Source of the DNA: CAWIHS01 sp963836005
GTDB lineage: Bacteria; Pseudomonadota; Gammaproteobacteria; GRL18
DNA: 64,000 nucleotides
Assembly: GCA_963836005.1 (NCBI GenBank)
Contig: CAWIHS010000004.1
Coordinates: forward strand, 558,001 to 622,000
Direction of reading: 5' to 3'
Positions 1-8,874 of this stretch are shown here, piece by piece. A program made the position numbers and the translations under genes. The notes under the pieces are model-generated. The model was given only the letters and a program-made list of their open reading frames with translations, did not search any database and was not told where the DNA came from. How positions within the stretch are numbered: position 1 is the first letter of the stretch; each line of letters opens with the position of its first letter.

Positions 1-3000
1 GAAGACCCGCAAATTTCTGTACCTATGGTTGATATTTTTGTCAAATACCCCGGTGCTTCTACTGAACAGGTAGCCTCTCTGGTTGCCGATCCGCTGGAAC
101 GGATCATGAGTGAAATTGCCGGGGTTAAACATGTATATTCTGCCTCCGAACGCGATCAGGCCGTTGTTACCGTCGAGTTTGAAGTGGGCGAAGAAATGGG
201 ACCCTCACTGGTTAAACTGTATGATAAATTGCAGTCAAACATGGATAAAATACCACCCGGTGTGTCTCCACCGCTAGTGAAGCCGAAAGGTGTTGATGAT
301 GTACCAATTTTAACTCTGACTTTATGGTCCAATAGTGTAGATGATGCAGCGTTACGCTTAATTGCCCTGGATGTCATGCAGGAGTTGAAAGAAATTCGTG
401 AAACCAGTCAGAGCTTTGTCGTCAGCGGCCGGCAGGAGCAGCTAAGAATTGAAGTTAAACCTGAACGTCTGGCAGGTTACGGTATTACTCTGGAACAAAT
501 AGCTGGAACCATTGTTACTGCCAATAGTGAAAAGACCGTAGGAAATATTGAATCCGGAGACAGTAATTTTCAGCTTTATACGGGTTCATTTTTACGCAAC
601 GCTGATGATATCGAACGTCTGGTTGTCGCCATGTATGAAGGAAATCCGGTCTATATTCGCGATATTGCAAACGTTATTCACGGTCCTGGAGAATCTCATA
701 GACTGGTTAATTATTATACGGGTGCAGGTTCTGACAGCGAAAAAACGGCTAATGGTTCACCCGCGGTCACGTTGGCGATCGCTAAAAAAAGTGGTAGCAA
801 TGGTGTTTCAGTTGTAGAAAATATCCTCGATAGAATTGAAAGTATGCAGGGTCGTTTAATACCCAGTAATGTCTATATTGAGGTTACACGAAACTATGGA
901 AAATCGGCGCAGGATAAAGTTAACGAGTTATTGTTCAAGTTGGTAGTGGTTACACTTGCCGTCTCATTATTGATCTGGTGGTTTCTGAACTGGCGTGCAG
1001 CACTGGTCTGTTTTATCGTTATACCCAATGTGATTTTGGTGACCATTTTTGTAGCCTTGGTCACTGGTTTTACCATTGACCGGGTGAGTTTATTTGCGTT
1101 GATTTTTGCGATTGGTATTCTGGTTGATGATGCCATTGTGGTTGTGGAAAACATGTATCGGCGCTGGGCAATGGATGGGGAAATTTCAGACAGCACCTCT
1201 ATTGATGCAGTTCGTGAAGTCGGAAATCCAACCATTCTTGCTACTTTTACAGTAATAGCCGCTTTATTGCCCATGGCGGCTGTGAGAGGAATGATGGGGC
1301 CTTATATGGCTCCTATACCTGCTCTGGGTTCAGTGGCTATGCTTTATTCCCTGTTAGCGGCTTTTGTTTTTACACCTTATCTTGCACAGCGCTTCAAGCC
1401 TTCGATGACTGCTCTTGAAAAACTGGAAGAGTCTGAACATAAAACGGTTCAGCGTCTGGATGGCTTCTATCGAAAGATCCTTAATCCGTTAATAGACAAT
1501 AAGTTTATCGGCATGAGCTTTTTAATCAGCTTGTTTGTCATATTTTTCATTTGCTGCAGTCTGTTTTATTTCAAAGCCGTTAAAGTCAAAATGATGCCTT
1601 TAGATAACAAGACGGTCTTTAATGTTGTTATCAACTTCCCTGAAGGAACCTCCTTACCTATAACTGCAAACCTGACACGTCAATTGGCTCAACAAGTAAG
1701 AACGATACCTGAAGTCACTGCTATTCAATCCTACGTAGGTACTGCATCCCCCTTTGATTTTAACGGACTGGTCAGACATTACTATTTGCGGCAACAGCCC
1801 TGGCAGGCCGATCTTAATGTGCAATTATTAGAGAAACATGAGCGTGATCGAACCAGTCATGAAATTGCCACTGAAGTGCGTAAAACATTGACTGAATTTA
1901 TTCAGCAAAAAGTCGCAAGAGGTGATTACAGCAAGAATAATTATCCCCGAATACAGGTTGTAGAGATGCCGCCGGGACCACCAGTCATGCAGACAGTGGT
2001 TGCAGAAATTTATGGGCCAAGTCAGGGAGAACGCATTCAGGTTGCAGAAATGCTAACAGAGCTATTTGAGCAGGCGCCTTCGATTGCTGACGTAGATAAC
2101 TACCTGACCACTCCTTATGAAATCTGGAACTTTCGAGTCAACCGGGAAAAAGCTATCAGAGCTGGCGTCAGTGTAGACGAGGCTAACAAGGCGCTTGAAA
2201 TGGCTATGGGTGATTATATCTTGGGTGATGTGAAGGATGGTTCCATCCTTGAAGCTACGATGATTGTTCTGCAAATCCCTCTGGATATCCGTGCCAATTT
2301 TAGTAATTTGAGCCAGCTGCCAATACCAACCATGAATGGCGGAAGCGTACCGCTAGCCGAGCTGGGAGCTTTTGTCAAAGGAAAAAAAGAACCCGTTATC
2401 TTTCACAAAGACCTGCGGGAAATGGAATACGTTGTTGGAGAATCAGTGGGAGAATTTGCTTCACCCATTTATGGTATGTTTGAAGTGGAAGATCTGCTTA
2501 AGCTTGAAGAAAATCGTGGACCGCGAAATGAACAAATAACCGGCACTATGTTAGGCCCCCCGGATCCTTCACTCATGCATAAACATTCAGGATTTGAATG
2601 GACCGGTGAATGGACTGTGACTTATGAAACTTTCAGAGATATGGGTTTGGCCTTCGGCGTGGCTATAATTCTGATTTATATGTTAGTGGTCTGGGAATTT
2701 GGTAATTTCATTCTGCCCGCAGTGATCATCTCACCTATTCCCTTAACCCTGGTCGGTATTATACCTGGCCATGCTTTATTAGGAGCCGATTTCACGGCGA
2801 CCTCAATGATTGGTTTTATTGCTCTGGCCGGTATCATTGTCAGAAACTCGATTCTTCTGGTTGATTATTCTCGTCAGGAAATTCGTAAAGGGGTAGAAAT
2901 CAGGGAAGCAATTGTCATGGCCTGTATTACTCGTACCCGGCCCATTATTATTACTGCACTGGCCCTTGTTGTCGGTTCCAGTGCCATTCTGGTTGACCCT

Positions 3001-3771
3001 ATTTTCCAGGGTATGGCCATATCACTGATGTTTGGTGTATTAGTATCTACCGTGTTAACTTTAATTGTTATCCCCCTGGGGTGTTATAGTGGTCGGGCTG
3101 CTTTTTGTGAGCATATGGCGGACGATCACCCAGACAGGAAAATGTGTGAAGAAGAAGTAATTTCAGGCATTGAGAAGAAAAAATCAGATAAGGGCTCTTT
3201 CTCTTTGATAGGGAAAATTGCTTTCACAATTTACAATGTAATTGTGACTACCATAGAAATGACCTGGCTGGTGTTACAGGGACTTTACAAATTAATTTTT
3301 AAACGTAACAAGCCTCCTGCTGCAAAATCGACTGCTTCTGTGGCATCTGCCCCGTCAATCCCCGTGCCTGCTGTCAACAGCAGCCCTGAGCCAGAAAGCA
3401 GCCCTGAGCCAGAAAGCAGCCCTGAGCCAGAAAGCAGCCCTGAGCCAGAAAGCAGCCCTGAGCCTGAAAAAAACACCAGCTCTGCAAATAAACCAAAAGC
3501 GGCTGTTGCCCGGCCAGCTGCTAAAAAGAAAACTGCGGTCAGGAAAAAATCGGTAAAAAAGGTTTCTGTGAATAAAAAAACAGTTCCACAAAAAACTGAA
3601 GATGGTGGGAGCTCAGAAATTGAACCAGCGTCTGCTAATGAAGCTGCAATTTCAAAAACTGACAATGCAGAGAAAAAAGCTGTGAAGAAAAAAGCTGTGA
3701 AGAAAAAAGCGGTTAAGAAAAAAGGTCGTCGCGGTATACAGTTAAAAGATGATCTGGACTCGGATAAATAA
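1..3771 (+). CDS. RND efflux/transport permease, 5' partial, with repeat and Lys-rich C-terminal tail
   Basis: The frame is open from base 1, and the residues before the first ATG (position 25) already match the conserved RND start (E-D-P-Q followed by a G-A-S-T-E-Q-V motif), so the true start lies upstream of the window. About 1256 residues are visible. Typical features are the periplasmic porter domains, two blocks of transmembrane helices, and the proton-relay aspartates in G-I-L-V-D-D-A-I-V-V-V-E-N around residue 375. RND permeases use proton influx to move substrates across the inner membrane with an adaptor and an outer-membrane channel; substrate is unknown. After the last helices the protein carries five S-S-P-E-P-E hexapeptides (residues about 1127-1156) and then a Lys/Ala-rich tail of about 100 residues with K-K-A-V repeats. 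Such a tail is not part of the RND fold and should lie in the cytoplasm. The family call is firm; the substrate is not predicted. Confidence 0.93.
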   Translation, partial: EDPQISVPMVDIFVKYPGASTEQVASLVADPLERIMSEIAGVKHVYSASERDQAVVTVEFEVGEEMGPSLVKLYDKLQSNMDKIPPGVSPPLVKPKGVDDVPILTLTLWSNSVDDAALRLIALDVMQELKEIRETSQSFVVSGRQEQLRIEVKPERLAGYGITLEQIAGTIVTANSEKTVGNIESGDSNFQLYTGSFLRNADDIERLVVAMYEGNPVYIRDIANVIHGPGESHRLVNYYTGAGSDSEKTANGSPAVTLAIAKKSGSNGVSVVENILDRIESMQGRLIPSNVYIEVTRNYGKSAQDKVNELLFKLVVVTLAVSLLIWWFLNWRAALVCFIVIPNVILVTIFVALVTGFTIDRVSLFALIFAIGILVDDAIVVVENMYRRWAMDGEISDSTSIDAVREVGNPTILATFTVIAALLPMAAVRGMMGPYMAPIPALGSVAMLYSLLAAFVFTPYLAQRFKPSMTALEKLEESEHKTVQRLDGFYRKILNPLIDNKFIGMSFLISLFVIFFICCSLFYFKAVKVKMMPLDNKTVFNVVINFPEGTSLPITANLTRQLAQQVRTIPEVTAIQSYVGTASPFDFNGLVRHYYLRQQPWQADLNVQLLEKHERDRTSHEIATEVRKTLTEFIQQKVARGDYSKNNYPRIQVVEMPPGPPVMQTVVAEIYGPSQGERIQVAEMLTELFEQAPSIADVDNYLTTPYEIWNFRVNREKAIRAGVSVDEANKALEMAMGDYILGDVKDGSILEATMIVLQIPLDIRANFSNLSQLPIPTMNGGSVPLAELGAFVKGKKEPVIFHKDLREMEYVVGESVGEFASPIYGMFEVEDLLKLEENRGPRNEQITGTMLGPPDPSLMHKHSGFEWTGEWTVTYETFRDMGLAFGVAIILIYMLVVWEFGNFILPAVIISPIPLTLVGIIPGHALLGADFTATSMIGFIALAGIIVRNSILLVDYSRQEIRKGVEIREAIVMACITRTRPIIITALALVVGSSAILVDPIFQGMAISLMFGVLVSTVLTLIVIPLGCYSGRAAFCEHMADDHPDRKMCEEEVISGIEKKKSDKGSFSLIGKIAFTIYNVIVTTIEMTWLVLQGLYKLIFKRNKPPAAKSTASVASAPSIPVPAVNSSPEPESSPEPESSPEPESSPEPESSPEPEKNTSSANKPKAAVARPAAKKKTAVRKKSVKKVSVNKKTVPQKTEDGGSSEIEPASANEAAISKTDNAEKKAVKKKAVKKKAVKKKGRRGIQLKDDLDSDK
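3379..3468 (+). repeat. Coding tandem repeat, 5 x 18 bp (S-S-P-E-P-E units)
   Basis: Five back-to-back copies of the 18-bp unit AGCAGCCCTGAGCCAGAA; the last has one substitution (CCT for CCA). Each unit encodes one acidic, proline-rich hexapeptide in the C-terminal tail of the RND permease. Near-identity at the DNA level points to recent slippage, so copy number may vary between strains while keeping the frame. Confidence 0.95.
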
Positions 3772-3896
3772 ATTTTCCCTGACAGTGGTATATAATATAA
3801 AACTGTTGGTGGATAATGACAAGTTGATGTATGAGAGTCCGCTGCATTCAACTTTGAACTATCTTTTGGGCTCATAAGAATCAAATGGAGAGTAGT

Positions 3897-4463
3897 ATGA
3901 AATTTGTATCTAAAGCTTTAGCTGCAGCAGTAGTCGCCGCCGCTATTTTACCTCTTCAGGCCAACGCCTGGTGGGGTGACAGCGACAATAGTGACTTCAA
4001 CAACGACATGCGTAACAACTGGAACAATGACTGGCGCAACGATGCATCTGCCAGCGGCTACGGCAGTGGCTGGGGTGATGGTTCCGGTGATGCTGATATG
4101 GACGGTGATGTAGAGTTCAATTTCAAAGGCCGAGGCCGAGGCCGTGGTCGTGGTAACACCAGTGCTTCCGCTTATGGCAGCGGTTATGGTGATGGCAGCA
4201 ATAACTGGGATAATCGTTGGGACAACCGTTGGGATAACCGTTACTATAGCAGTGATGGCTATGGCGGACGTGGTTATGGCGGTGCTCCTTATGGTTATGG
4301 CGGAGCTCCTTATGGTTATGGCGGTGCTCCTGGTGGTTATGGCGGTGCTCCTTATGGTTATGGCGGAGCTCCTGGTGGTTATGGTGCTCGTCCTCCAATG
4401 CCTGCGCCTGCAGTTCAGGGGCCTAGAGGTTCTGTCCAGGCACCTGCTCCTGCAGCAAAATAA
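3897..4463 (+). CDS. Sulfur-globule-like secreted Gly/Tyr/Asn-rich repeat protein
   Basis: I place the start at 3897 rather than 3885 because the GGAG at 3887-3890 is well spaced for it and the product then begins with a clean signal peptide (M-K-F-V-S-K, Ala-rich core, cleavage near A-N-A, then W-W). The mature protein (about 165 residues) is low complexity: Asn/Asp/Trp-rich at first, a short G-R-G-R-G stretch, W-D-N-R repeats, then G-G-A-P-Y-G-Y repeats and a Pro/Ala end. This composition resembles the structural coat proteins of periplasmic sulfur globules in sulfur-oxidising gammaproteobacteria. The similarity is compositional, so a different surface or envelope role is possible. It stands alone with its own terminator (4484-4520), between an RND permease and a ParA/GTPase cluster. 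Confidence 0.6.
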   Translation: MKFVSKALAAAVVAAAILPLQANAWWGDSDNSDFNNDMRNNWNNDWRNDASASGYGSGWGDGSGDADMDGDVEFNFKGRGRGRGRGNTSASAYGSGYGDGSNNWDNRWDNRWDNRYYSSDGYGGRGYGGAPYGYGGAPYGYGGAPGGYGGAPYGYGGAPGGYGARPPMPAPAVQGPRGSVQAPAPAAK

Positions 4464-4483
4464 GCCCGGCAGACATTGTTTAA

Positions 4484-4520
4484 GCACATAGATAGGCATT
4501 TATCTATGTGCGTTCTTTTT
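4484..4520 (+). terminator. Rho-independent terminator after the sulfur-globule-like gene
   Basis: Perfect 11-bp stem GCACATAGATA (4484-4494) with TATCTATGTGC (4501-4511), 6-nt loop, followed by a T-rich run to 4520. It separates the repeat-protein gene from the downstream ParA gene. Confidence 0.8.
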
Positions 4521-4536
4521 ATCCAGGACAACAAGA

Positions 4537-5157
4537 ATGATAACTGTCGTTGGTAATCTGAAAGGGGGCACGGGTAAAAGTACGGTTGCCTTTAATCTGG
4601 CCGTATGGCTTGCTATAAATGATTACAAAGTAGAAATTTTTGATCTTGATCCGCAGGCAACATTGAGTGATGTGATTGATATTCGTGATGAAGATGAATA
4701 TGAACCTTCCTTGCCAATCAGCAATGATGTAGAAGCGATAAAAACATCTAAAGCTGACGAAACCTTAATAGATATAGGTACTGCCGACACTAATGCCATG
4801 CGACAAGCTATTTCTCTGGCTGATCGTATTATTGTTCCAGTGCCGCCGAGTCAGGCAGATATCTGGTCAACACAACGCTTTCTGAAAATGGTGTCTGAAG
4901 TTTGCAGTAAGAGCAAATTACCGCAATTGTTAGGGTTTGTTAATCGTGCAGACACACATATTGGTGTCAGGGAGACCAGAGAGGCTGAAGAAGCTTTAAA
5001 TATGTTACCCAATATTGATTTGATCCCTGCCCGACTTTATCAGCGAACGACTTACAGGCGCTCGTTCAGTGAAGGTCTGGCGGTGTTTGAACTGGAACCC
5101 AAAGGCAAGGCCGCAGCTGAGGTTAACAAGTTTGCAAGTCTTGTTTATACTATCTAA
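4537..5157 (+). CDS. ParA/MinD-family ATPase
   Basis: A 206-residue protein with the deviant Walker A motif K-G-G-T-G-K-S-T at residues 9-16, including the signature lysine at 9, followed by the D-L-D-P-Q segment near residue 37 and a hydrophobic strand ending D-I-G-T. A V-P-P-S-Q-A-D stretch near residue 107 is typical of small ParA-like ATPases. These enzymes dimerise on ATP and move along nucleoid or membrane to position cargo (plasmids, chromosomes, chemosensory arrays, carboxysomes). No ParB or centromere-like repeat array is visible nearby, which argues against DNA partition. It opens a same-strand run with a membrane TPR protein 24 bp downstream, a coiled-coil membrane protein and a dynamin-like GTPase. 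Cargo is unknown. Confidence 0.85.
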   Translation: MITVVGNLKGGTGKSTVAFNLAVWLAINDYKVEIFDLDPQATLSDVIDIRDEDEYEPSLPISNDVEAIKTSKADETLIDIGTADTNAMRQAISLADRIIVPVPPSQADIWSTQRFLKMVSEVCSKSKLPQLLGFVNRADTHIGVRETREAEEALNMLPNIDLIPARLYQRTTYRRSFSEGLAVFELEPKGKAAAEVNKFASLVYTI

Positions 5158-5181
5158 TTACTGGCAGAGCGATCATATTCT

Positions 5182-5925
5182 ATGAATATTATACGTTGGT
5201 TCATGGGTCATCTGCTGCTTATTCTTGTATTTGCAATTGTTATCTATTTGCTCATATTCAAAAGTGAGCTGTTTCAGCCCGATCCGCTCGATACGGAGCT
5301 GCAATATCCGGAGCTTGAAAATAAACTGGTTCAATCTTCCACGGTAAAAACTGATGGCATTCGACAACCATCAAAGTTCACAGATAAAGATAATCAGCCG
5401 CCTGTTAATACAGTTATAGAGCAAAAATCCAGCAACAACCCCAATCCTGATGCAATAACATCGAATGTAATTGAGAGCTCTCACGAACCGATCAAACCGG
5501 CTCAGACTCCGATTCTAACTACTTCGGCTCTAAATATAAAAGAGCGAAATGCTGAGTTTTGGTTAAAATTAGATCAGTCGATGTTGCCACCCGTTCAGCC
5601 GAAGATAGATACTCCGGAGCAATACAGGCTGCTGAGTTCAGCGAGAAATGCATCCGAGCAAGGTGACTATGCACAGGCTGAAAATTTATACCATTTGTTA
5701 GCTGATGAACTTCCGGAGTTACCTGATGTTTTAGCTGAGTTGGCGCAGGTTTATAAAGTTCAGGGGAAAATGAATGACTACTTGCAAACCAACGATCAAT
5801 TAGTCCGCAGGCTCGCAAATCATAATCGATTTCAGGAAGCCTGGGATGTTGTTAAAACGACACTTAAGATAAGTACTGATTCGGCTGACAGGCAGATAAA
5901 GATCATTGAATCTCGAATTCAATAA
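5182..5925 (+). CDS. Membrane-anchored TPR-type protein
   Basis: 247 residues. One N-terminal transmembrane helix (about residues 8-27) with a short cytoplasmic lead, then about 100 residues rich in Pro/Asn/Ser/Gln with no evident fold, then a helical C-terminal part (about 150-245) with the A-x2-G-D-Y-x2-A-E-x-L-Y pattern of tetratricopeptide repeats. One TM with a large C-terminal domain suggests a bitopic protein facing the periplasm. It lies 24 bp after the ParA gene and is probably co-transcribed. The ribosome site is weak. I do not recognise a named family; TPRs usually scaffold protein-protein contacts. Confidence 0.65.
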   Translation: MNIIRWFMGHLLLILVFAIVIYLLIFKSELFQPDPLDTELQYPELENKLVQSSTVKTDGIRQPSKFTDKDNQPPVNTVIEQKSSNNPNPDAITSNVIESSHEPIKPAQTPILTTSALNIKERNAEFWLKLDQSMLPPVQPKIDTPEQYRLLSSARNASEQGDYAQAENLYHLLADELPELPDVLAELAQVYKVQGKMNDYLQTNDQLVRRLANHNRFQEAWDVVKTTLKISTDSADRQIKIIESRIQ

Positions 5926-6183
5926 TTACAACCCGGTTAATAAAATAAAGTATTAGCCGCAAGACGGATAAATTTTGTTTAATTGTAAATAATATAATGC
6001 TAATATTGTAATATAACTGAATGTGTAAGACTATTGCAAGAATATTTTAGCTGATTATTATTACAATTCAGACAGGATCGTAATAAATTTAAATTTTTTG
6101 AGGTCCTGCAAATATTCTAATGGTTTCATCTCAGTAGAGTTAGAATAATAAATAAGGGGTGGCTAATTGATTAGGAGAGAATT

Positions 6184-6801
6184 ATGGCTATCAAAAGGCT
6201 GTACCATAAATTAACCAGCGAAGAAGCAGATTCATCCGGCTTTGATTCTGAAACATATAATGAACGTCAAAGGGAAGTTGATGTTAAAGCTCAAAGATTA
6301 CAACTTCTCGTTTATACAGCATTATTTGCATTTATTGTCCTGGCTGCTTATGGTTACTACCTGATTTTCAACCTGACACATGATGTTCATTCACTATCAA
6401 ATGATGTGACAGCAATGACACGGTCGGTGAATAAAATGACCCTAAGTGTTGAAGAAAATATGTCCATTATCGCTAAAAACATGGAACTGATGCAGGATAG
6501 CACCGGCTTATTGGCAGGCACGATATCTGAAACGATGCCAATTATGTCAAATAATATTGATAACATGAATGCAAATACCACGACTATGACTAAAACAGCC
6601 GTTAACGTAAGTCACCGAATAGATGCGATGAGCGCCAATATTCAGTCGATGAGCAGCGGCATTGTAGGTATGCAGCGTGATGTCTGGAGTATCAATGAAA
6701 CCATGTCCAATCCGGTTGAGGGGATGATGGAAGGTATGATGCCCTGGGGGAGCAACAGAGGGTCGCCTGGACCTATGGCCTTTCCTCGGCCAATGCGTTA
6801 A
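6184..6801 (+). CDS. Bitopic membrane protein with long coiled-coil-like domain
   Basis: 205 residues, with a strong ribosome site (GGAGAGA just upstream of the ATG). A charged cytoplasmic N-terminus is followed by one transmembrane helix (about residues 39-62) and a long helical region (about 65-180) with regularly spaced hydrophobic and Met/Asn/Ser/Thr residues, including M-x-M and N-N-I-D-N-M stretches, like a low-stability coiled coil. The last 30 residues are Met/Gly/Pro-rich. No catalytic motif is visible. It sits 36 bp upstream of the dynamin-like GTPase gene. A 258-bp AT-rich gap separates it from the TPR gene and may hold its own promoter. Confidence 0.6.
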   Translation: MAIKRLYHKLTSEEADSSGFDSETYNERQREVDVKAQRLQLLVYTALFAFIVLAAYGYYLIFNLTHDVHSLSNDVTAMTRSVNKMTLSVEENMSIIAKNMELMQDSTGLLAGTISETMPIMSNNIDNMNANTTTMTKTAVNVSHRIDAMSANIQSMSSGIVGMQRDVWSINETMSNPVEGMMEGMMPWGSNRGSPGPMAFPRPMR

Positions 6802-6836
6802 TTTATATTCATTTTTATAATTATTTTGGAGTTAGC

Positions 6837-8327
6837 ATGTTTGAAGGTCCGAGCAAATTAATACAGTCACGATTAAAAAGTTTGCAGGATAATCTTGCAG
6901 CTGAAAACCCAATCCTGGTTGAAGCCGTTGATTCTTTTAAAGAACTTGATAAAGTAGCCTATCGTACCGGGCTGCTTGATAATGAAGAGTCTTTCGCAAC
7001 GACTATATCCTGGTGGCCACTGATTGCTGTTTTAGGAACATTTTCGGCAGGTAAATCTTCTTTTATTAATAGTTATCTTGGTGTCAATCTGCAATTGACT
7101 GGAAATCAGGCAGTCGATGATCGTTTTACCGTTATTTCCTATAGCCAGGATGATAAAGTCAGAGTTTTACCGGGACTGGCACTGGATGCTGATCCTCGCC
7201 TGCCTTTTTATCAAATCAGTGAAGAAATTGAAAAAGTTGCAACAGGTGAAGGTAGCCGGATTGACAGCTATCTGCAATTAAAAACCATCAAGAGTGAAGC
7301 CCTGAAGGGTAAAATCCTTATTGATTCTCCGGGGTTTGATGCAGACGAGCAAAGAAATTCAACCCTGAGAATAACTGATCATATTATTGATCTTGCTGAT
7401 CTGGTACTGGTATTATTTGATGCCAGGCATCCTGAACCTGGAGCGATGAAGGACACATTGGAGCATTTGGTTGAGGGAACGATCAGGCGTAATGATGCAG
7501 GTAAATTTCTGTTTATCCTGAATCAAATGGATTCAACAGTTAAAGAAGACAATGCTGAACAGGTTGTGGCTGCATGGCAACGAGCCATGGTTCAGACAGG
7601 TTTATCAACGGGACGTTTTTATTGTATTTATAATGAACAAATTGCTCCTGAAATCGAAGATGAACAACTGAGAGCACGTTATAAACGAAAACTTGATGAT
7701 GATATGAGTGAAATTTTGCATCGTATGCAGGAAGTAAGTGTGGAACGTGTTTATCGTATTATTGGTTCACTGGAAAATACTGCCAACAAGATTGAAAGTG
7801 AATCCATTCCTAAAGTAAAAACTGCCATGGAGCAATGGTATCGCGGTGTGATGAAACTGGATGTTTTTCTGTATTTGTTGCTATTTGCGCTGCTCCTGGG
7901 AGCGACCATTTATGCAGGTTACTGGAATGGCTGGTCTTTCCAGCCGCCATGGTGGGAAGCATTTAAAGCAAACAGAAACATGCAATATGTTACCGGAGGT
8001 ATTGCTTTAGCGATTATTGTCGGCATTCATTTCTGGTCACGAAAGATTATTGCCAAACGTGTGGCGAAAAAACTGGAAACTTCTGACGGGCCGGGAAATA
8101 TCGCTGCAGCCTTCGTGAAAAACACCCACTTTTTGCACAGTGTTTTTGCTTTAAAACCTAAAGGATGGGGGAGAAGATCAATCAACGCCATCTCCAGGGT
8201 TAGAAATGAAGCAGATGCTTTCGTTAAATCTCTGAATGACAACTATGCGGATCCACTGGGAAGACGTGAAGATCAACAAAGCAAATCTCTGCAAGAACAG
8301 CGGGAAGAGACTAAAACGCAAGCTTAA
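6837..8327 (+). CDS. Dynamin-like membrane GTPase
   Basis: 496 residues starting after GGAG at proper spacing. GTPase signatures are in order: G1 G-T-F-S-A-G-K-S at residues 67-74, G3 D-S-P-G at 163-166 and G4 N-Q-M-D at 229-232. After the G domain a helical segment leads to two transmembrane helices (roughly 341-362 and 385-403), then a basic helical tail. This is the layout of bacterial dynamin-like or membrane-remodelling GTPases, though it is short for one and lacks a clear long stalk. It probably acts on the inner membrane from the cytoplasm. It is the last gene of the ParA/TPR/coiled-coil run and is followed by a terminator at 8371-8409. Confidence 0.8.
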   Translation: MFEGPSKLIQSRLKSLQDNLAAENPILVEAVDSFKELDKVAYRTGLLDNEESFATTISWWPLIAVLGTFSAGKSSFINSYLGVNLQLTGNQAVDDRFTVISYSQDDKVRVLPGLALDADPRLPFYQISEEIEKVATGEGSRIDSYLQLKTIKSEALKGKILIDSPGFDADEQRNSTLRITDHIIDLADLVLVLFDARHPEPGAMKDTLEHLVEGTIRRNDAGKFLFILNQMDSTVKEDNAEQVVAAWQRAMVQTGLSTGRFYCIYNEQIAPEIEDEQLRARYKRKLDDDMSEILHRMQEVSVERVYRIIGSLENTANKIESESIPKVKTAMEQWYRGVMKLDVFLYLLLFALLLGATIYAGYWNGWSFQPPWWEAFKANRNMQYVTGGIALAIIVGIHFWSRKIIAKRVAKKLETSDGPGNIAAAFVKNTHFLHSVFALKPKGWGRRSINAISRVRNEADAFVKSLNDNYADPLGRREDQQSKSLQEQREETKTQA

Positions 8328-8370
8328 ACCCGCTGGGATGCTAGAAAATCCTGGTGTTATTTCGTTACGC

Positions 8371-8409
8371 AGATAAAAAAGCGATGCAAATGTATCGCTT
8401 TTTTTATCT
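8371..8409 (+). terminator. Rho-independent terminator after the dynamin-like gene
   Basis: Stem AGATAAAAAAGCGAT (8371-8385) pairs with ATCGCTTTTTTTATCT (8394-8409) around an 8-nt loop. A-tract on one side and T-tract on the other make it potentially bidirectional. Confidence 0.85.
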
Positions 8410-8501
8410 GCTTTGTAACTTATTCAGATTTTTATACAACGAAATTTACACCCGTCAATCAGTTTTTCAAGCTGTTATTCAATACCGATAAAAGAATAAT
8501 A

Positions 8502-8813
8502 GTAACTATTCAGCGTATCTAAGATTCTATATTAAGTGGTTGCTGTCAGGTGTTTGTGGCAAGGATGCCACATCCAAGCCTACGATGTACAGGGAAGTAC
8601 AAGTGTGCTGTGAGGCAGGATGCCGGGAATGACCATGGATGATGTATTTACGGCGTTTTCTGGACAGGTAATTGCTCCATGCATAACCTGCATTTCCCAC
8701 TTGACCACCATGGATGATGGAAATGCATGCGAGAGGCAGGAGCCGAAGTCGTCTATGTGGGTCAATAAATTCCTGCTAGTAATCACGCTCTTAATACTAA
8801 GCTGAATAGTTAC
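8502..8813. mobile_element. Family-A MITE, 312 bp, with exact 8-bp target duplication
   Basis: The ends are GTAACTATTCAGC... and its inverse ...GCTGAATAGTTAC. The flanks carry the exact 8-bp direct repeat GAATAATA (8494-8501 and 8814-8821). No transposase is encoded; a 61-codon frame inside is incidental. The interior contains modules shared with other copies in the window, such as GCATGCATTTCC/CCATGGTGG palindromic blocks. GTAA ends with 8-bp duplications are characteristic of the IS66 family, so an IS66-type enzyme is the likely mobiliser (inference). Confidence 0.9.
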
Positions 8814-8874
8814 GAATAATATTACAAATTTATTGCTATAGTTTAAATAACCTGTCTGTTCAGGAGTGAACCCT

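Noticed and set aside
3285..3884. 199-codon antisense frame over the RND tail
   Set aside because: An artefact of the 18-bp coding repeat and A-rich Lys codons, which remain open on the opposite strand.
3948..4499. Antisense and shifted frames over the Gly/Tyr-repeat gene
   Set aside because: Low-complexity repeats leave all frames open; only the sense frame has a ribosome site and signal peptide.
8620..8805. 61-codon open frame
   Set aside because: Lies wholly inside the family-A MITE and follows its palindromic blocks; no ribosome site and no conserved product.
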